Assembly (NCBI RefSeq): GCF_900240975.1
Contig: NZ_LT968776.1
Span: 2,663,092-2,727,091 of the forward strand
Source of the DNA: Mycobacterium sp. 4858
GTDB lineage: Bacteria > Actinomycetota > Actinomycetes > Mycobacteriales > Mycobacteriaceae
Reading direction: 5' to 3'
DNA length: 64,000 nucleotides
Part shown: positions 33,098-41,986 of the stretch, one piece after another
Numbering within the stretch: position 1 is the first letter of the stretch
Layout: each line of letters starts with the position of its first letter
Translations under genes and position numbers: made by a program
Notes under the pieces: generated by a model
Seen by the model: only the letters and a program-made list of their open reading frames with translations
Database searches by the model: none
Told to the model about the DNA's origin: nothing

Positions 33098-33522
33098 ATG
33101 AGCGAGACACCCGAACCTCAGCCGACCCCGCCGCCCGCACCAGTGCCTACCTGGCCGCGGCGTGGGTGGTCATCGTCGCCGGGGTCGTCTTCATCATCTC
33201 CACCGTGTTCTTCGCCGGCGCCTTCGTCGTCGGGTATTACCACCACTGCCACCACCACGGCCAGATGTTCGGACCCGGGGGTGGCCCAGGCGGCCCCGGA
33301 CCGGGCAACGGGCCGTGGGGACCGGGATACGGCCCCGGGCCGTGGGGGTCCGGCGGGCCCGGCCCTGGCGGCCCCTGGAATTCCGGCGGGCCCGGTCTGA
33401 TCGTGCCCATGCCCCCCGGCGGCCCGGGCGGACCCGGCGGTCCGGCGGGCGGCCCCGGCCTGAGCGGTCCCGGTGGGCCGCCGGCCAGCCCGACGCCGAT
33501 CGCACCCGCGCCCCGTCCGTAA
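33098..33522 (+). pseudogene. Frameshifted paralogue of the His-rich membrane protein
   Basis: The gene starts MSETPEPQPTPPPAP like its neighbour, but the downstream coding continues in another frame: RTSAYLAAAWVVIVAGVVFI, then a second hydrophobic run, YYHHCHHHGQMFGPGGG and a long Gly/Pro-rich tail ending PIAPAPRP. The span of 425 nt is not a multiple of three. The switch lies in the C-rich tract near 33125-33140. Either a one-base loss disrupted the gene, the assembly has an error there, or expression needs a frameshift. The intact tail argues that the event is recent. Confidence 0.6.
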
Positions 33523-33600
33523 CGGGTGCGCGCGCACAGTTATTGGCGCGCGGGAATTTTCGTCGTCAAAGCCGAGCCCAGCAAATGAGGAGAGAGCGAC

Positions 33601-35049
33601 ATGACGGAGCGTTTCACCACCACTGACGCCGGGATCGCTGCGCCCAGCGACGACCAGTCGTTGACCGTCGGCCCGGACGGGCCGATCCTGCTGCAGGACC
33701 ACTACCTGATCGAGCAGATGGCCCAATTCAACCGGGAGCGCATCCCCGAGCGTCAGCCGCACGCCAAGGGCGGCGGCGCCTTCGGCACCTTCGAGGTCAC
33801 CAACGACGTCAGCAAGTACACCAGGGCCGCGGTCTTCCAGCCCGGCACCAAGACGGACATGCTCGCCCGGTTCTCCACCGTCGCCGGCGAGCGCGGCAGC
33901 CCGGACACCTGGCGTGACCCGCGCGGCTTCGCGCTGAAGTTCTACACCAGCGAGGGCAACTTCGACCTGGTCGGCAACAACACGCCCGTCTTCTTCATGC
34001 GCGACCCGTTGAAGTTCCAGCACTTCATCCGGTCGCAAAAACGCATGCAGGCAACGAATTTGCGCGACCACAACATGCAGTGGGACTTCTGGACGCTCTC
34101 ACCGGAGTCGGCGCACCAGGTGACCTGGCTGATGGGTGACCGCGGAATCCCCAAGACATGGCGGCACATGAACGGCTACAGCAGCCACACCTACAGCTGG
34201 ATCAACGCCGCGGGCGAGATCTTCTGGGTGAAGTACCACTTCATCACCGACCAGGGCATCGACTTCCTGCCCCAGGAGGACGCCGACCGGCTGGCCGGCG
34301 AGGACGGCGACTACCACCAGCGCGACCTCTACGAGGCGATCGAGGGCGGCAACCACCCCAGCTGGACGCTGAAGATGCAGATCATGCCGTACGAGGAGGC
34401 CCGCAACTACCGGTTCAACCCGTTCGACCTGACCAAGGTGTGGCCGCACGGCGACTATCCGTTGATCGACGTCGGCAAGATGACGCTGAACCGCAACGTC
34501 ACCGACTATCACACCGAGATCGAGCAGGCCGCCTTCGAGCCGAACAACACCGTGCCCGGCACCGGGCTGAGCCCCGACAAGATGCTGCAGGCCCGCGGGT
34601 TCTCCTACTCCGACGCGCATCGCGCCCGGCTGGGGACCAACTACCGGCAGATCCCGGTCAACGAACCGAAGGTCGAGGTGAACAGCTACTCCAAGGACGG
34701 GGCGATGCGGATGAAGAACGTCTCCGACCCCGTTTATGCGCCCAACTCCTACGGCGGCCCGCACGCCGACCCGGCGCGCGCCGCCGAGGTGCGCTGGCAC
34801 GCTGACGGCGACATGGTCCGCGCCGCGTACACGCTGCACCCCGAGGACGACGACTGGGGCCAGGCCGGCACCATGGTCCGCGAAGTCCTCGACGATGCGG
34901 CCCGGGACCGATTGGCGCACAACATCATTGGGCACGTCTCGAAGGGCGTCAAGGAGCCGGTGCTGTCGCGGGTGTTCGAGTACTGGCGCAACGTCGACCC
35001 CGACCTCGGCAAGTTGGTCGAGGAGGGCGTCCGGGCAAACGGGGGCTGA
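33601..35049 (+). CDS. katA: Monofunctional haem catalase (small-subunit type)
   Basis: The 482-residue enzyme breaks down hydrogen peroxide. Catalytic His54 lies in RQPHAKGGGAFGTFE, Asn127 in LVGNNTPVFFMRD, and the proximal haem ligand Tyr336 in RGFSYSDAHRARLGTNY. The length and the absence of a C-terminal flavodoxin-like domain put it among small-subunit (clade 3-like) catalases that bind NADPH. A strong AGGAGAG RBS precedes the ATG. M. tuberculosis relies on KatG and lacks this gene at the syntenic site, so it is accessory here. No obvious FurA/OxyR site was seen upstream. Confidence 0.94.
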   Translation: MTERFTTTDAGIAAPSDDQSLTVGPDGPILLQDHYLIEQMAQFNRERIPERQPHAKGGGAFGTFEVTNDVSKYTRAAVFQPGTKTDMLARFSTVAGERGSPDTWRDPRGFALKFYTSEGNFDLVGNNTPVFFMRDPLKFQHFIRSQKRMQATNLRDHNMQWDFWTLSPESAHQVTWLMGDRGIPKTWRHMNGYSSHTYSWINAAGEIFWVKYHFITDQGIDFLPQEDADRLAGEDGDYHQRDLYEAIEGGNHPSWTLKMQIMPYEEARNYRFNPFDLTKVWPHGDYPLIDVGKMTLNRNVTDYHTEIEQAAFEPNNTVPGTGLSPDKMLQARGFSYSDAHRARLGTNYRQIPVNEPKVEVNSYSKDGAMRMKNVSDPVYAPNSYGGPHADPARAAEVRWHADGDMVRAAYTLHPEDDDWGQAGTMVREVLDDAARDRLAHNIIGHVSKGVKEPVLSRVFEYWRNVDPDLGKLVEEGVRANGG

Positions 35050-35081
35050 CCGCAGGACACGTGCCTGGCATGATCGCTTGA

Positions 35082-35735
35082 ATGACCATGCTGGTTCGCG
35101 CGGTGGCGCTCGCCATCGGCCTGGCCATCGAGGGCGCGGTCGCACTTCCGGTTGCCGCCGCGCACCCGTCGGACCCCGGGGTGGTGAACTACGCGGTCCT
35201 GGGCAAGGGATCGGTCGGCAACATCGTCGGCGGCCCCATGGGGTGGGAGTCGGTGTTCACCCAACCGGTGCAGGGCGACTGGGTGGACGTCCCGGTGTGC
35301 AACAACTGGGCCGACATCGGGTTGCCCGAGGTGTACAACGACCCCGACCTGGCGTCGTTCAACGGCGCCGTCACCCAGACGTCGGCCAGCGACCAGACCC
35401 ACTTCGTCAAGCAGGCCGTCGGGGTGTTTGCCACCAACGACGCTGCCGATCGTGCCTTCCACCGCGTGGTGGATCGCACGGTGGGCTGCTCGGGCCAGAC
35501 CACCGCGATGCACCTGGACAACGGCATCACGCAGGTATGGTCGTTCGACGGCGGGCCGCCGGGCCCTGCCGACGCGAACTGGACCAAGCAGGAGGCCGGC
35601 ACCGATCGGCGGTGTTTCAATCAAACCAGGCTGCGCGAAAATGTGTTGCTGCAGGCCAAGGTCTGCCAGTCTGGCAACGCCGGGCCTGCGGTCAACGTGC
35701 TGGCAGGCGCGATGCAGAACGCGCTGGGCCAGTGA
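35082..35735 (+). CDS. Secreted PknH-type sensor-domain protein (Rv3705c-type)
   Basis: The 217-residue precursor has a signal peptide (MLVRAVALAIGLAIEGAVAL, cleavage near AAA). The mature part resembles the extracellular PknH sensor domain: a mixed alpha/beta fold with Cys in VPVCNNW, VGCSGQ, DRRCFNQ and AKVCQSG forming two disulfides, and QVWSFDGG in the sheet. Such domains are thought to bind a ligand at the cell surface. ATG 35082 or 35088 may be the start. Synteny with egtA supports orthology to Rv3705c. Confidence 0.82.
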   Translation: MTMLVRAVALAIGLAIEGAVALPVAAAHPSDPGVVNYAVLGKGSVGNIVGGPMGWESVFTQPVQGDWVDVPVCNNWADIGLPEVYNDPDLASFNGAVTQTSASDQTHFVKQAVGVFATNDAADRAFHRVVDRTVGCSGQTTAMHLDNGITQVWSFDGGPPGPADANWTKQEAGTDRRCFNQTRLRENVLLQAKVCQSGNAGPAVNVLAGAMQNALGQ

Positions 35736-35901
35736 GCCGGGTCGTCGGGCCGGGTCGGGCATGCTTGAGATTGGGCGCGAGCGGGAATATGTCGGAGCCA
35801 TCTGTTAGATGAAGTAGTGGCGGTTACCGTTGCCTCAGCTATGCAGGGAAGTGGACCGCTGGCGCGTGCTCAGGCTGGTCCAGGCCCGAAGGGATAGTGA
35901 T

Positions 35902-37170
35902 ATGACGTCTGCCGCTATCACTACCGCAGGCTCGGAGATGGCCGATTCCAAAGCCGCCGCGCACTACATCGCCGACGGCTGCCTGGCGGACGGCCCGCTG
36001 GGCCGCGTGGGGCTGGAGGTGGAGGCCCACTGCCACGACCCGTCCGATCCGCACCGCAGGCCCGCCTGGAACGAGATCGCCGAAGTGCTGGCGTCGCTGC
36101 CGGCGTTACCCGGTGGCAGCCGGGTCACGGTGGAACCCGGCGGTGCGGTGGAGTTGTCCGGTCCGCCCGCCGACGGCGTGGTGGCCGCCATCGACGCGAT
36201 GCGCCGCGACCAGGCCGTGCTGCGGTCGGCGTTCGCCGACGCCGGGCTCGGGCTGGTGTTCCTCGGGGCGGACCCGCTGCGGCCGCCCAAGCGCATCAAT
36301 CCCGGCGGGCGCTACCGCGCCATGGAGCAGTTCTTCGCGTCCAGCCGCTCGGGTGAGGCGGGTGCGGCGATGATGACGTCCACCGCCTCCATTCAGGTCA
36401 ACCTGGACGCCGGGCCGCGGGCCGGCTGGGCGGACCGGGTGCGGTTGGCGCACGCGCTGGGGCCCACCATGATCGCGATGGCCGCGAACTCCCCGATGCT
36501 GCGCGGCGAGTTCACCGGCTGGGCCTCCACCCGGCAGTGGGTGTGGGGCCAGATGGACTCGGCGCGGTGCGGTCCCATCCTGGGCGTCAGCGGTGACGAC
36601 CCGGGCACCGACTGGGCGCGCTATGCGCTCAAGGCCCCGGTGATGCTGGTCAACTCGCCGGACGCCGCGGCGGTCACCCACTGGGTGCCGTTTGCCGACT
36701 GGGTGGACGGCCGGGTGCTGCTCGGCGATCGCCGCCCCACCATCGCCGACCTGGAATACCACCTGACCACCCTGTTTCCGCCGGTGCGGCCCAGGCAGTG
36801 GCTGGAAATCCGCTATCTCGACAGCGCGCCGGACGTCTTCTGGCCGGCCCTGGTGTTCACCCTGGTGGCGCTCCTCGACGACCCGGTGGCGGCGGGTGTC
36901 GCGGCCGAGGCGGTCGAGCCGGTGGCCACCGCCTGGGACACCGCGGCCCAGGCTGGTCTGCGTGACCGGCGGCTGTACGCCGCGGCCAACAAGTGCGTGG
37001 CCATCGCCGCCGAGCTGGCACCGCCCGAACTCGCCGATTCGATGCAGCGGCTGGTCGACACCGTGCAGCGGGGCCGGTGTCCCGGCGACGACTTCGCCGA
37101 CCAGGTGATCCGGCACGGCATCGCGGCCACGGTCTCCAGGGCGGCGCGACCCGCACGAGGGGGGCTGTGA
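35902..37170 (+). CDS. egtA: Glutamate-cysteine ligase EgtA
   Basis: The 422-residue ATP-dependent ligase makes gamma-glutamylcysteine, the sulphur donor substrate of EgtB in ergothioneine synthesis. The GCS2-type fold shows RVGLEVEAHCHDP (Glu/metal site), VTVEPGGAVELSGPP, MTSTASIQVNLDAG and WLEIRYLDSAPD. The ATG at 35902 was chosen for its GAAGGGA RBS and because it begins the family's usual N-terminus. Formerly gshA (Rv3704c). Its stop overlaps the egtB GTG by 4 nt. Confidence 0.93.
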   Translation: MTSAAITTAGSEMADSKAAAHYIADGCLADGPLGRVGLEVEAHCHDPSDPHRRPAWNEIAEVLASLPALPGGSRVTVEPGGAVELSGPPADGVVAAIDAMRRDQAVLRSAFADAGLGLVFLGADPLRPPKRINPGGRYRAMEQFFASSRSGEAGAAMMTSTASIQVNLDAGPRAGWADRVRLAHALGPTMIAMAANSPMLRGEFTGWASTRQWVWGQMDSARCGPILGVSGDDPGTDWARYALKAPVMLVNSPDAAAVTHWVPFADWVDGRVLLGDRRPTIADLEYHLTTLFPPVRPRQWLEIRYLDSAPDVFWPALVFTLVALLDDPVAAGVAAEAVEPVATAWDTAAQAGLRDRRLYAAANKCVAIAAELAPPELADSMQRLVDTVQRGRCPGDDFADQVIRHGIAATVSRAARPARGGL

Positions 37171-38456
37171 CTTTCCGCGGAAGTCTTGCCGACGATCTGG
37201 CGCGGGCGCGGGCGCGCACGCTGCGGCTGGTCGAGTTCGACGACGCCGAACTGTACCGGCAATACGACCCGCTGATGAGCCCGCTGGTGTGGGACCTGGC
37301 GCACATCGGCCAGCAAGAGGAGTTCTGGCTGCTGCGCGGCGGTGACCCCGGCCGGCCCGGCATGCTCCCGCCGGCGGTCGAGGGCCTCTACGACGCCTTC
37401 GTGCACTCCCGCGCCAGCCGGGTCGATCTGCCGCTGCTGTCCCCGGACCGCGCGCGGTCGTACTGCGCGACCGTGCGTGCCGCCGCGCTGGACGCCCTCG
37501 ACGCCCTGCCCGACGACGCCGACAGCTTCGTGTACGCGATGGTGATCAGCCACGAGAACCAGCACGACGAGACGATGTTGCAGGCGTTGAACCTGCGGAG
37601 CGGCGCGCCGCTGCTGCGCGACACCGCGGCGTTGCCGACCGGGCGGCCCGGCCTGGCCGGCACCTCTGTGCTGGTGCCCGCCGGCCCGTTCGTGCTCGGC
37701 GTGGACGCCGTAAGCGAGCCGTACTCGTTGGACAACGAGCGCCCCGCCCACGTCGTCGACCTGCCCGCATTCCGTATCGGCCGGGTACCGGTCACCAACG
37801 GCGAATGGCGGCACTTCATGGCGGACGGCGGGTACTCCGACCCGCGCTGGTGGTCCGAGCGCGGTTGGGAGCATCGCCGGCAGGCGGGCCTGACCGCGCC
37901 GCAATTCTGGAGTTCCGACCGGCAGACGCGCACCCGGTTCGGCCACGTCGAGGACATTCCCGCCGACGAACCCGTGCAGCATGTCAGCTACTTCGAGGCA
38001 CAGGCCTACGCCGCCTGGGCCGGCGCGCGGCTGCCCACCGAGGCGGAATGGGAGAAGGCCTGCGCATGGGATCCGGCCACCGACAGTCGGCGCCGCTACC
38101 CGTGGGGGGCGCAGGCGCCGACCGACGCCTTCGCCAACCTGGGTGGCGCCGCGCTGCGCCCGGCGCCCGTCGGCGCCTATCCCGCCGGCGCCTCGGCGTA
38201 CGGGGCGGAGCAGATGCTCGGCGACGTGTGGGAGTGGACCTCCTCGCCGCTGCGGCCGTGGCCGGGTTTCGTCCCGATGATCTACGAGCGCTACTCGCAA
38301 CCGTTCTTCGACGGCGACTACCGGGTGCTGCGCGGCGGCTCGTGGGCCGTGGAGCCCGCCATCGTGCGGCCGAGCTTCCGCAACTGGGATCATCCGATCC
38401 GGCGCCAGATCTTTTCCGGTGTCCGGTTGGCTTGGGACGTCGAGGATTTCGCCTGA
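37167..38456 (+). CDS. egtB: Iron-dependent sulfoxide synthase EgtB
   Basis: The 429-residue non-haem iron enzyme joins gamma-Glu-Cys (or Cys) to hercynine with oxygen. An N-terminal DinB-like four-helix domain supplies the iron triad: His46 in WDLAHIGQQE with His129 and His133 of HENQHDE. The C-terminal FGE-sulfatase/C-type-lectin-like domain shows RIGRVPVTNGEW, GARLPTEAEWEKA, GDVWEWTSSPL and the final RLAWDVEDFA. The GTG start sits in a GTGA overlap with egtA, and the stop overlaps egtC by 1 nt. Confidence 0.95.
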   Translation: MTFRGSLADDLARARARTLRLVEFDDAELYRQYDPLMSPLVWDLAHIGQQEEFWLLRGGDPGRPGMLPPAVEGLYDAFVHSRASRVDLPLLSPDRARSYCATVRAAALDALDALPDDADSFVYAMVISHENQHDETMLQALNLRSGAPLLRDTAALPTGRPGLAGTSVLVPAGPFVLGVDAVSEPYSLDNERPAHVVDLPAFRIGRVPVTNGEWRHFMADGGYSDPRWWSERGWEHRRQAGLTAPQFWSSDRQTRTRFGHVEDIPADEPVQHVSYFEAQAYAAWAGARLPTEAEWEKACAWDPATDSRRRYPWGAQAPTDAFANLGGAALRPAPVGAYPAGASAYGAEQMLGDVWEWTSSPLRPWPGFVPMIYERYSQPFFDGDYRVLRGGSWAVEPAIVRPSFRNWDHPIRRQIFSGVRLAWDVEDFA

Positions 38457-39169
38457 TGTGCCGTCACCTCGGCTGGCTCGGCGCCGGCGTCACCGTTTCG
38501 TCGCTGGTGCTGGATCCGCCGTGCGGGCTACGGGTGCAGTCGTATGCCCCGCGCCGGCAAAAACACGGCCTGCTCAACGCCGACGGTTGGGGCGTCGGGT
38601 TTTTCGACGTCTCTTCGGCGGGCACGGTGCCCCGGCGCTGGCGCAGCCGGGCCCCGCTGTGGGGTGACGTGTCGTTCGACTCCGTCGCCCCGGCGCTGCG
38701 CAGCCACTGCGTGGTGGCCGCGGTGCGCTCGGCGACGGTCGGGATGCCGATCGACGTCAGCGCGACGGCGCCGTTCACCGACGGCCGGTGGTTGTTGTCG
38801 CACAACGGGGTGGTCGACAGGGCGGTGCTGCCCGTGACAGCCCAGGCCGAATCGGTCTGTGACAGCGCGTTATTGGCGGCCGCCATCTTCGACCGCGGCC
38901 TCGACGCGCTCGGCGACACCATCACCGGGATAGCGGCGGCCGACCCTGACGCCAGGCTGAACATCCTGGCCGCCGACGGCGCTCGCCTGCTGGCGACCAC
39001 CTGGGGAGACACCCTGTCGATCCTGCGCCGCCCGGACGGCGTCGTCCTGGCCAGCGAGCCCTACGACAACGACTCCGGTTGGGAGGACGTGCCGGACCGC
39101 CACCTCGTCGAGGTCACCGCGACGGGTGTCGCGCTGACCCCGCTGGATCAATCGGAAGGTTATCGATGA
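38456..39169 (+). CDS. egtC: Class II amidohydrolase EgtC
   Basis: The 237-residue N-terminal-nucleophile hydrolase removes glutamate from the gamma-Glu-hercynylcysteine sulfoxide made by EgtB. Cys2 (MCRHLGWLG) becomes the N-terminal nucleophile; ADGWGVGFF, RSATVGMP and LLSHNGVVD are the class II amidotransferase motifs. TGATG links it to egtB and ATGA links it to egtD. The length matches the M. tuberculosis protein (Rv3702c). Confidence 0.95.
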   Translation: MCRHLGWLGAGVTVSSLVLDPPCGLRVQSYAPRRQKHGLLNADGWGVGFFDVSSAGTVPRRWRSRAPLWGDVSFDSVAPALRSHCVVAAVRSATVGMPIDVSATAPFTDGRWLLSHNGVVDRAVLPVTAQAESVCDSALLAAAIFDRGLDALGDTITGIAAADPDARLNILAADGARLLATTWGDTLSILRRPDGVVLASEPYDNDSGWEDVPDRHLVEVTATGVALTPLDQSEGYR

Positions 39170-40131
39170 CGCTGACCCTGTCCAACCACCTGGCCGCCGA
39201 CTCCGCCGACCGCGCGTTGCGCCGCGACGTGCTCGACGGCCTGCGGCGGACGCCGAAGTCGTTGCCCCCCAAGTGGTTCTACGATTCGCTGGGCAGCCAC
39301 CTGTTCAACCAGATCACCCGGCTGCCCGAATACTATCCGACCCGCGCCGAGGCCGAGATCCTGCGCGCGCGGTCGGCTGAGATCGCGGGGGCCAGCGCGG
39401 CCGACACCCTGGTTGAGCTGGGCAGCGGAACGTCCGAGAAGACCCGGCTGCTGCTCGACGCGCTGCGTGAACGCGGATCGCTGCGCAGGTTCGTTCCCTT
39501 CGACGTCGACGCCGGCATCCTGTCGACGGCCGCCGCGGCCATCCAGCAGGAATACGCCGGCGTCGAAATCCACGCGGTCTGCGGCGATTTCGAGGAGCAC
39601 CTGACCGAGATCCCCACCGGCGGGCGGCGCCTGTTCGCCTTCCTGGGGGCGACGATCGGCAACCTCACTGCCGGCCCGCGCGCGGAGTTCCTGTCGAGCC
39701 TGTCCGCCCAGATGCGACCGGGGGACAGCCTGCTGCTGGGCACGGACCTGATCAAGGACACCGGCCGGCTGGTGCGCGCCTACGACGACCCGACCGGGGT
39801 GACGGCGGCGTTCAACCGCAACGTGCTGGCGGTGATCAACCGGCAACTCGACGCCGACTTCGACGTCGAGGCCTATCAGCACGTCGCGCGCTGGAACGCC
39901 GGGGAGGAGCGCATCGAGATGTGGTTGCGGTCCGGCCGGCCCCAACGGGTCCGCGTCGATGCGCTCGACCTGACCGTCGATTTCGCGGCGGGCGAGGAGA
40001 TGCTCACCGAGGTGTCGTGCAAGTTCCACCCGGACGGGGTGAGCGCCGAGCTGGCCGCAGCGGGACTGCGCCGCACCCGGTGGTGGACGGACGCCGCGGG
40101 CGACTTCGGGCTGTCGCTGGCCGTGAAGTGA
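39166..40131 (+). CDS. egtD: Histidine N-alpha-methyltransferase EgtD
   Basis: The 321-residue SAM-dependent enzyme trimethylates histidine to hercynine, the first ergothioneine step. The SAM site is VELGSGTSEKTRLLLDAL with FVPFDVDAGIL; substrate-side segments include PEYYPTRAEAEIL, FLGATIGNL and EMLTEVSCKF. Length equals the characterised mycobacterial enzyme. It overlaps egtC (ATGA) and egtE (GTGA). Confidence 0.96.
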   Translation: MTLTLSNHLAADSADRALRRDVLDGLRRTPKSLPPKWFYDSLGSHLFNQITRLPEYYPTRAEAEILRARSAEIAGASAADTLVELGSGTSEKTRLLLDALRERGSLRRFVPFDVDAGILSTAAAAIQQEYAGVEIHAVCGDFEEHLTEIPTGGRRLFAFLGATIGNLTAGPRAEFLSSLSAQMRPGDSLLLGTDLIKDTGRLVRAYDDPTGVTAAFNRNVLAVINRQLDADFDVEAYQHVARWNAGEERIEMWLRSGRPQRVRVDALDLTVDFAAGEEMLTEVSCKFHPDGVSAELAAAGLRRTRWWTDAAGDFGLSLAVK

Positions 40132-41276
40132 CGGTCGGGGACTCGCTGGCCGCACGTTGGCGGGCGGTGCGCCCGCCGGTGGCCGGGCTGCACCTGGACA
40201 GCGCCGCCTGCTCGCGGCAGAGCCTCGCGGTGATCGAGGCCGCCGCCCTGCACGCCCGCAACGAAGCCGAGGTCGGCGGCTACGTCGCGGCGGAGGCGGC
40301 CGCGCCCGCGCTGGACGCCGGGCGGGTGGCGTTCGCCGCGCTGGCCGGCATGCCCGACGCCGAGGTGGTGTTCACCACCGGCTCGCTGAACGCACTGGAT
40401 CTGCTGCTGGGCGCGTGGCCGGCAGACCGGCGCACGGTGGCGTGTCTACCCGGCGAATACGGCCCCAACCTGGCGCTGCTGAACGCCCACGGATTCGACC
40501 GCCGGCTGCTGCCGACGCTCGAGGACGGCCGGGTCGCGCTCGACGACGCCGCGCTGGAGCTGGAGGCCGATCCGCCCGGCCTGGTCCACCTGACCGCGGT
40601 CGGCAGTCACAGCGGGGTGGTGCAACCGTTGGCGATGATCGCGCAGCTGTGCCGCGAGCTGGGGCTGCCGCTGGTCGTCGACGCCGCCCAGGCGCTGGGC
40701 CAGGTGGATTGCGCGGTCGGCGCCGACGTGACCTACGCGTCGTCGCGCAAGTGGATCGCCGGGCCGCGCGGTGTCGGGGCGCTGGCCGCCGGCCGCGAGC
40801 TGCTGGAGGGGTTGCGCCCGAGGCTGGCCGCCCCCGACTGGCTCGCCGGCTCGTTCACGGTCGCCCAGCAGCTGGAGTTCGGCGAGGCCAATATTGCTGC
40901 GCGCGTGGGTTTTTCGCTGGCGTTGGGCGAGTATCTGGCGTATGGGCCGCAGGCCGTGCGGGCGCGGCTGGCCGAGCTGGGCGCCACCAGCCGGCGGCTG
41001 TTGGCCGATGTGGCCGGCTGGGCTGTGGTCGAAGAGGTCGACGAGCCCAGCGCCATCACCACGCTGGCCCCGGTCGACGGCGCCGATCCGCAAGCGGTGC
41101 GGTCCTGGCTGCTCGCCGAGCGGCGGATCCTGACCACCTTCGTCGGCGTGCAGCGGGCACCCCTGGAGCTGGCCGGGCCACGCCTGCGGATCTCGCCGCA
41201 CGTCGACACCACGGCCGACGATCTGGAGACCTTCGCCGAGGCGCTGATCGCCGCGACCGCGGCGACGTCTGTTTAG
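40128..41276 (+). CDS. egtE: PLP-dependent C-S lyase EgtE
   Basis: The 382-residue fold-type I enzyme of the class V aminotransferase family cleaves hercynylcysteine sulfoxide to give ergothioneine. Key parts are LDSAACSRQSLAVIE, FTTGSLNALDLLLG, VDAAQALGQVDC (PLP-ring Asp) and the Schiff-base Lys in ASSRKWIAGPRGVG, with LRISPHVDTTADD near the end. GTGA overlap with egtD completes a five-gene operon with no gaps. The similar cysteine desulfurases are excluded by context. Confidence 0.93.
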   Translation: MTVGDSLAARWRAVRPPVAGLHLDSAACSRQSLAVIEAAALHARNEAEVGGYVAAEAAAPALDAGRVAFAALAGMPDAEVVFTTGSLNALDLLLGAWPADRRTVACLPGEYGPNLALLNAHGFDRRLLPTLEDGRVALDDAALELEADPPGLVHLTAVGSHSGVVQPLAMIAQLCRELGLPLVVDAAQALGQVDCAVGADVTYASSRKWIAGPRGVGALAAGRELLEGLRPRLAAPDWLAGSFTVAQQLEFGEANIAARVGFSLALGEYLAYGPQAVRARLAELGATSRRLLADVAGWAVVEEVDEPSAITTLAPVDGADPQAVRSWLLAERRILTTFVGVQRAPLELAGPRLRISPHVDTTADDLETFAEALIAATAATSV

Positions 41277-41286
41277 CGCGCTGCCA

Positions 41287-41967
41287 CTAGTTAGCTTTGT
41301 GCGCCGTCAGCAGATAGGCCGGCATCTTCATCCGCCCCTTCTCGTCGCGCTCGTGTGGCGGGAATTCGAAAGGCGCATCGGGGATTTCGACGACGTTGGA
41401 CAGGATGAAGGCCGGCCGGATCTCGTCGATCTCCCAATACTTGCTGACCGCGGCGCGAAGTTCGTCCTCGTCGACCTCGTTGGGCTTCGGTTGCATCTCG
41501 GCGGGAAACGCGCCCTTGGCGAACACCAGCACGAACAGGCTGGCCCCCGGTGCCGCCGCGCGATGGATGGAGCTCAGGTAGCCGTCGCGGCCCTCGACCG
41601 GCAGCGAGTGGAACAGCGTGGAATCGACCACGGTGGAGAACCGTCCGTCGTAGCCACCCAGCGACGTGATGTCGGCCTGTGCGAAGCTGGCCGTCGTCAG
41701 GCCGCGTTCCCGGGCGGCCTCGGTGGCCGCCGCGACGGCGGTCGGCGTGATGTCGACCCCGACCACCGTGTAGCCCTGGGCGGCCAGCGCCAACGACAGT
41801 TCGGCGACCCCGCACCCGGCGTCCAGCACGTCGCTGCGGAATTTCCCCGCCGCCACCAGCGCGGCCAACTCGGGCTGCGGCTCACCGATGTTCCACGGTG
41901 GCGGGCCCTCGAAGTGCGCCCGCTCGCGGTATGCGCTGTCCCAGTCCATGACCTGATCACCCGTCAT
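41287..41967 (-). CDS. SAM-dependent methyltransferase (Rv3699-type)
   Basis: The 226-residue class I methyltransferase has motif I VLDAGCGVAELSLALA, an acidic loop GVDITPTAV and FAQADITSLGG, then VVDSTLFHSLP. The N-terminal MDWDSAYRERAHFEGPPPWN resembles the thiopurine/tellurite-type methyltransferases. The substrate is unknown. A TACGTT box ends 6 nt before the ATG at 41967 (plus-strand 41974-41979), predicting a leaderless transcript. It converges on egtE. Confidence 0.85.
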   Translation of the reverse strand: MTGDQVMDWDSAYRERAHFEGPPPWNIGEPQPELAALVAAGKFRSDVLDAGCGVAELSLALAAQGYTVVGVDITPTAVAAATEAARERGLTTASFAQADITSLGGYDGRFSTVVDSTLFHSLPVEGRDGYLSSIHRAAAPGASLFVLVFAKGAFPAEMQPKPNEVDEDELRAAVSKYWEIDEIRPAFILSNVVEIPDAPFEFPPHERDEKGRMKMPAYLLTAHKAN

Positions 41968-41986
41968 GACTTCAACGTACCCGCGC

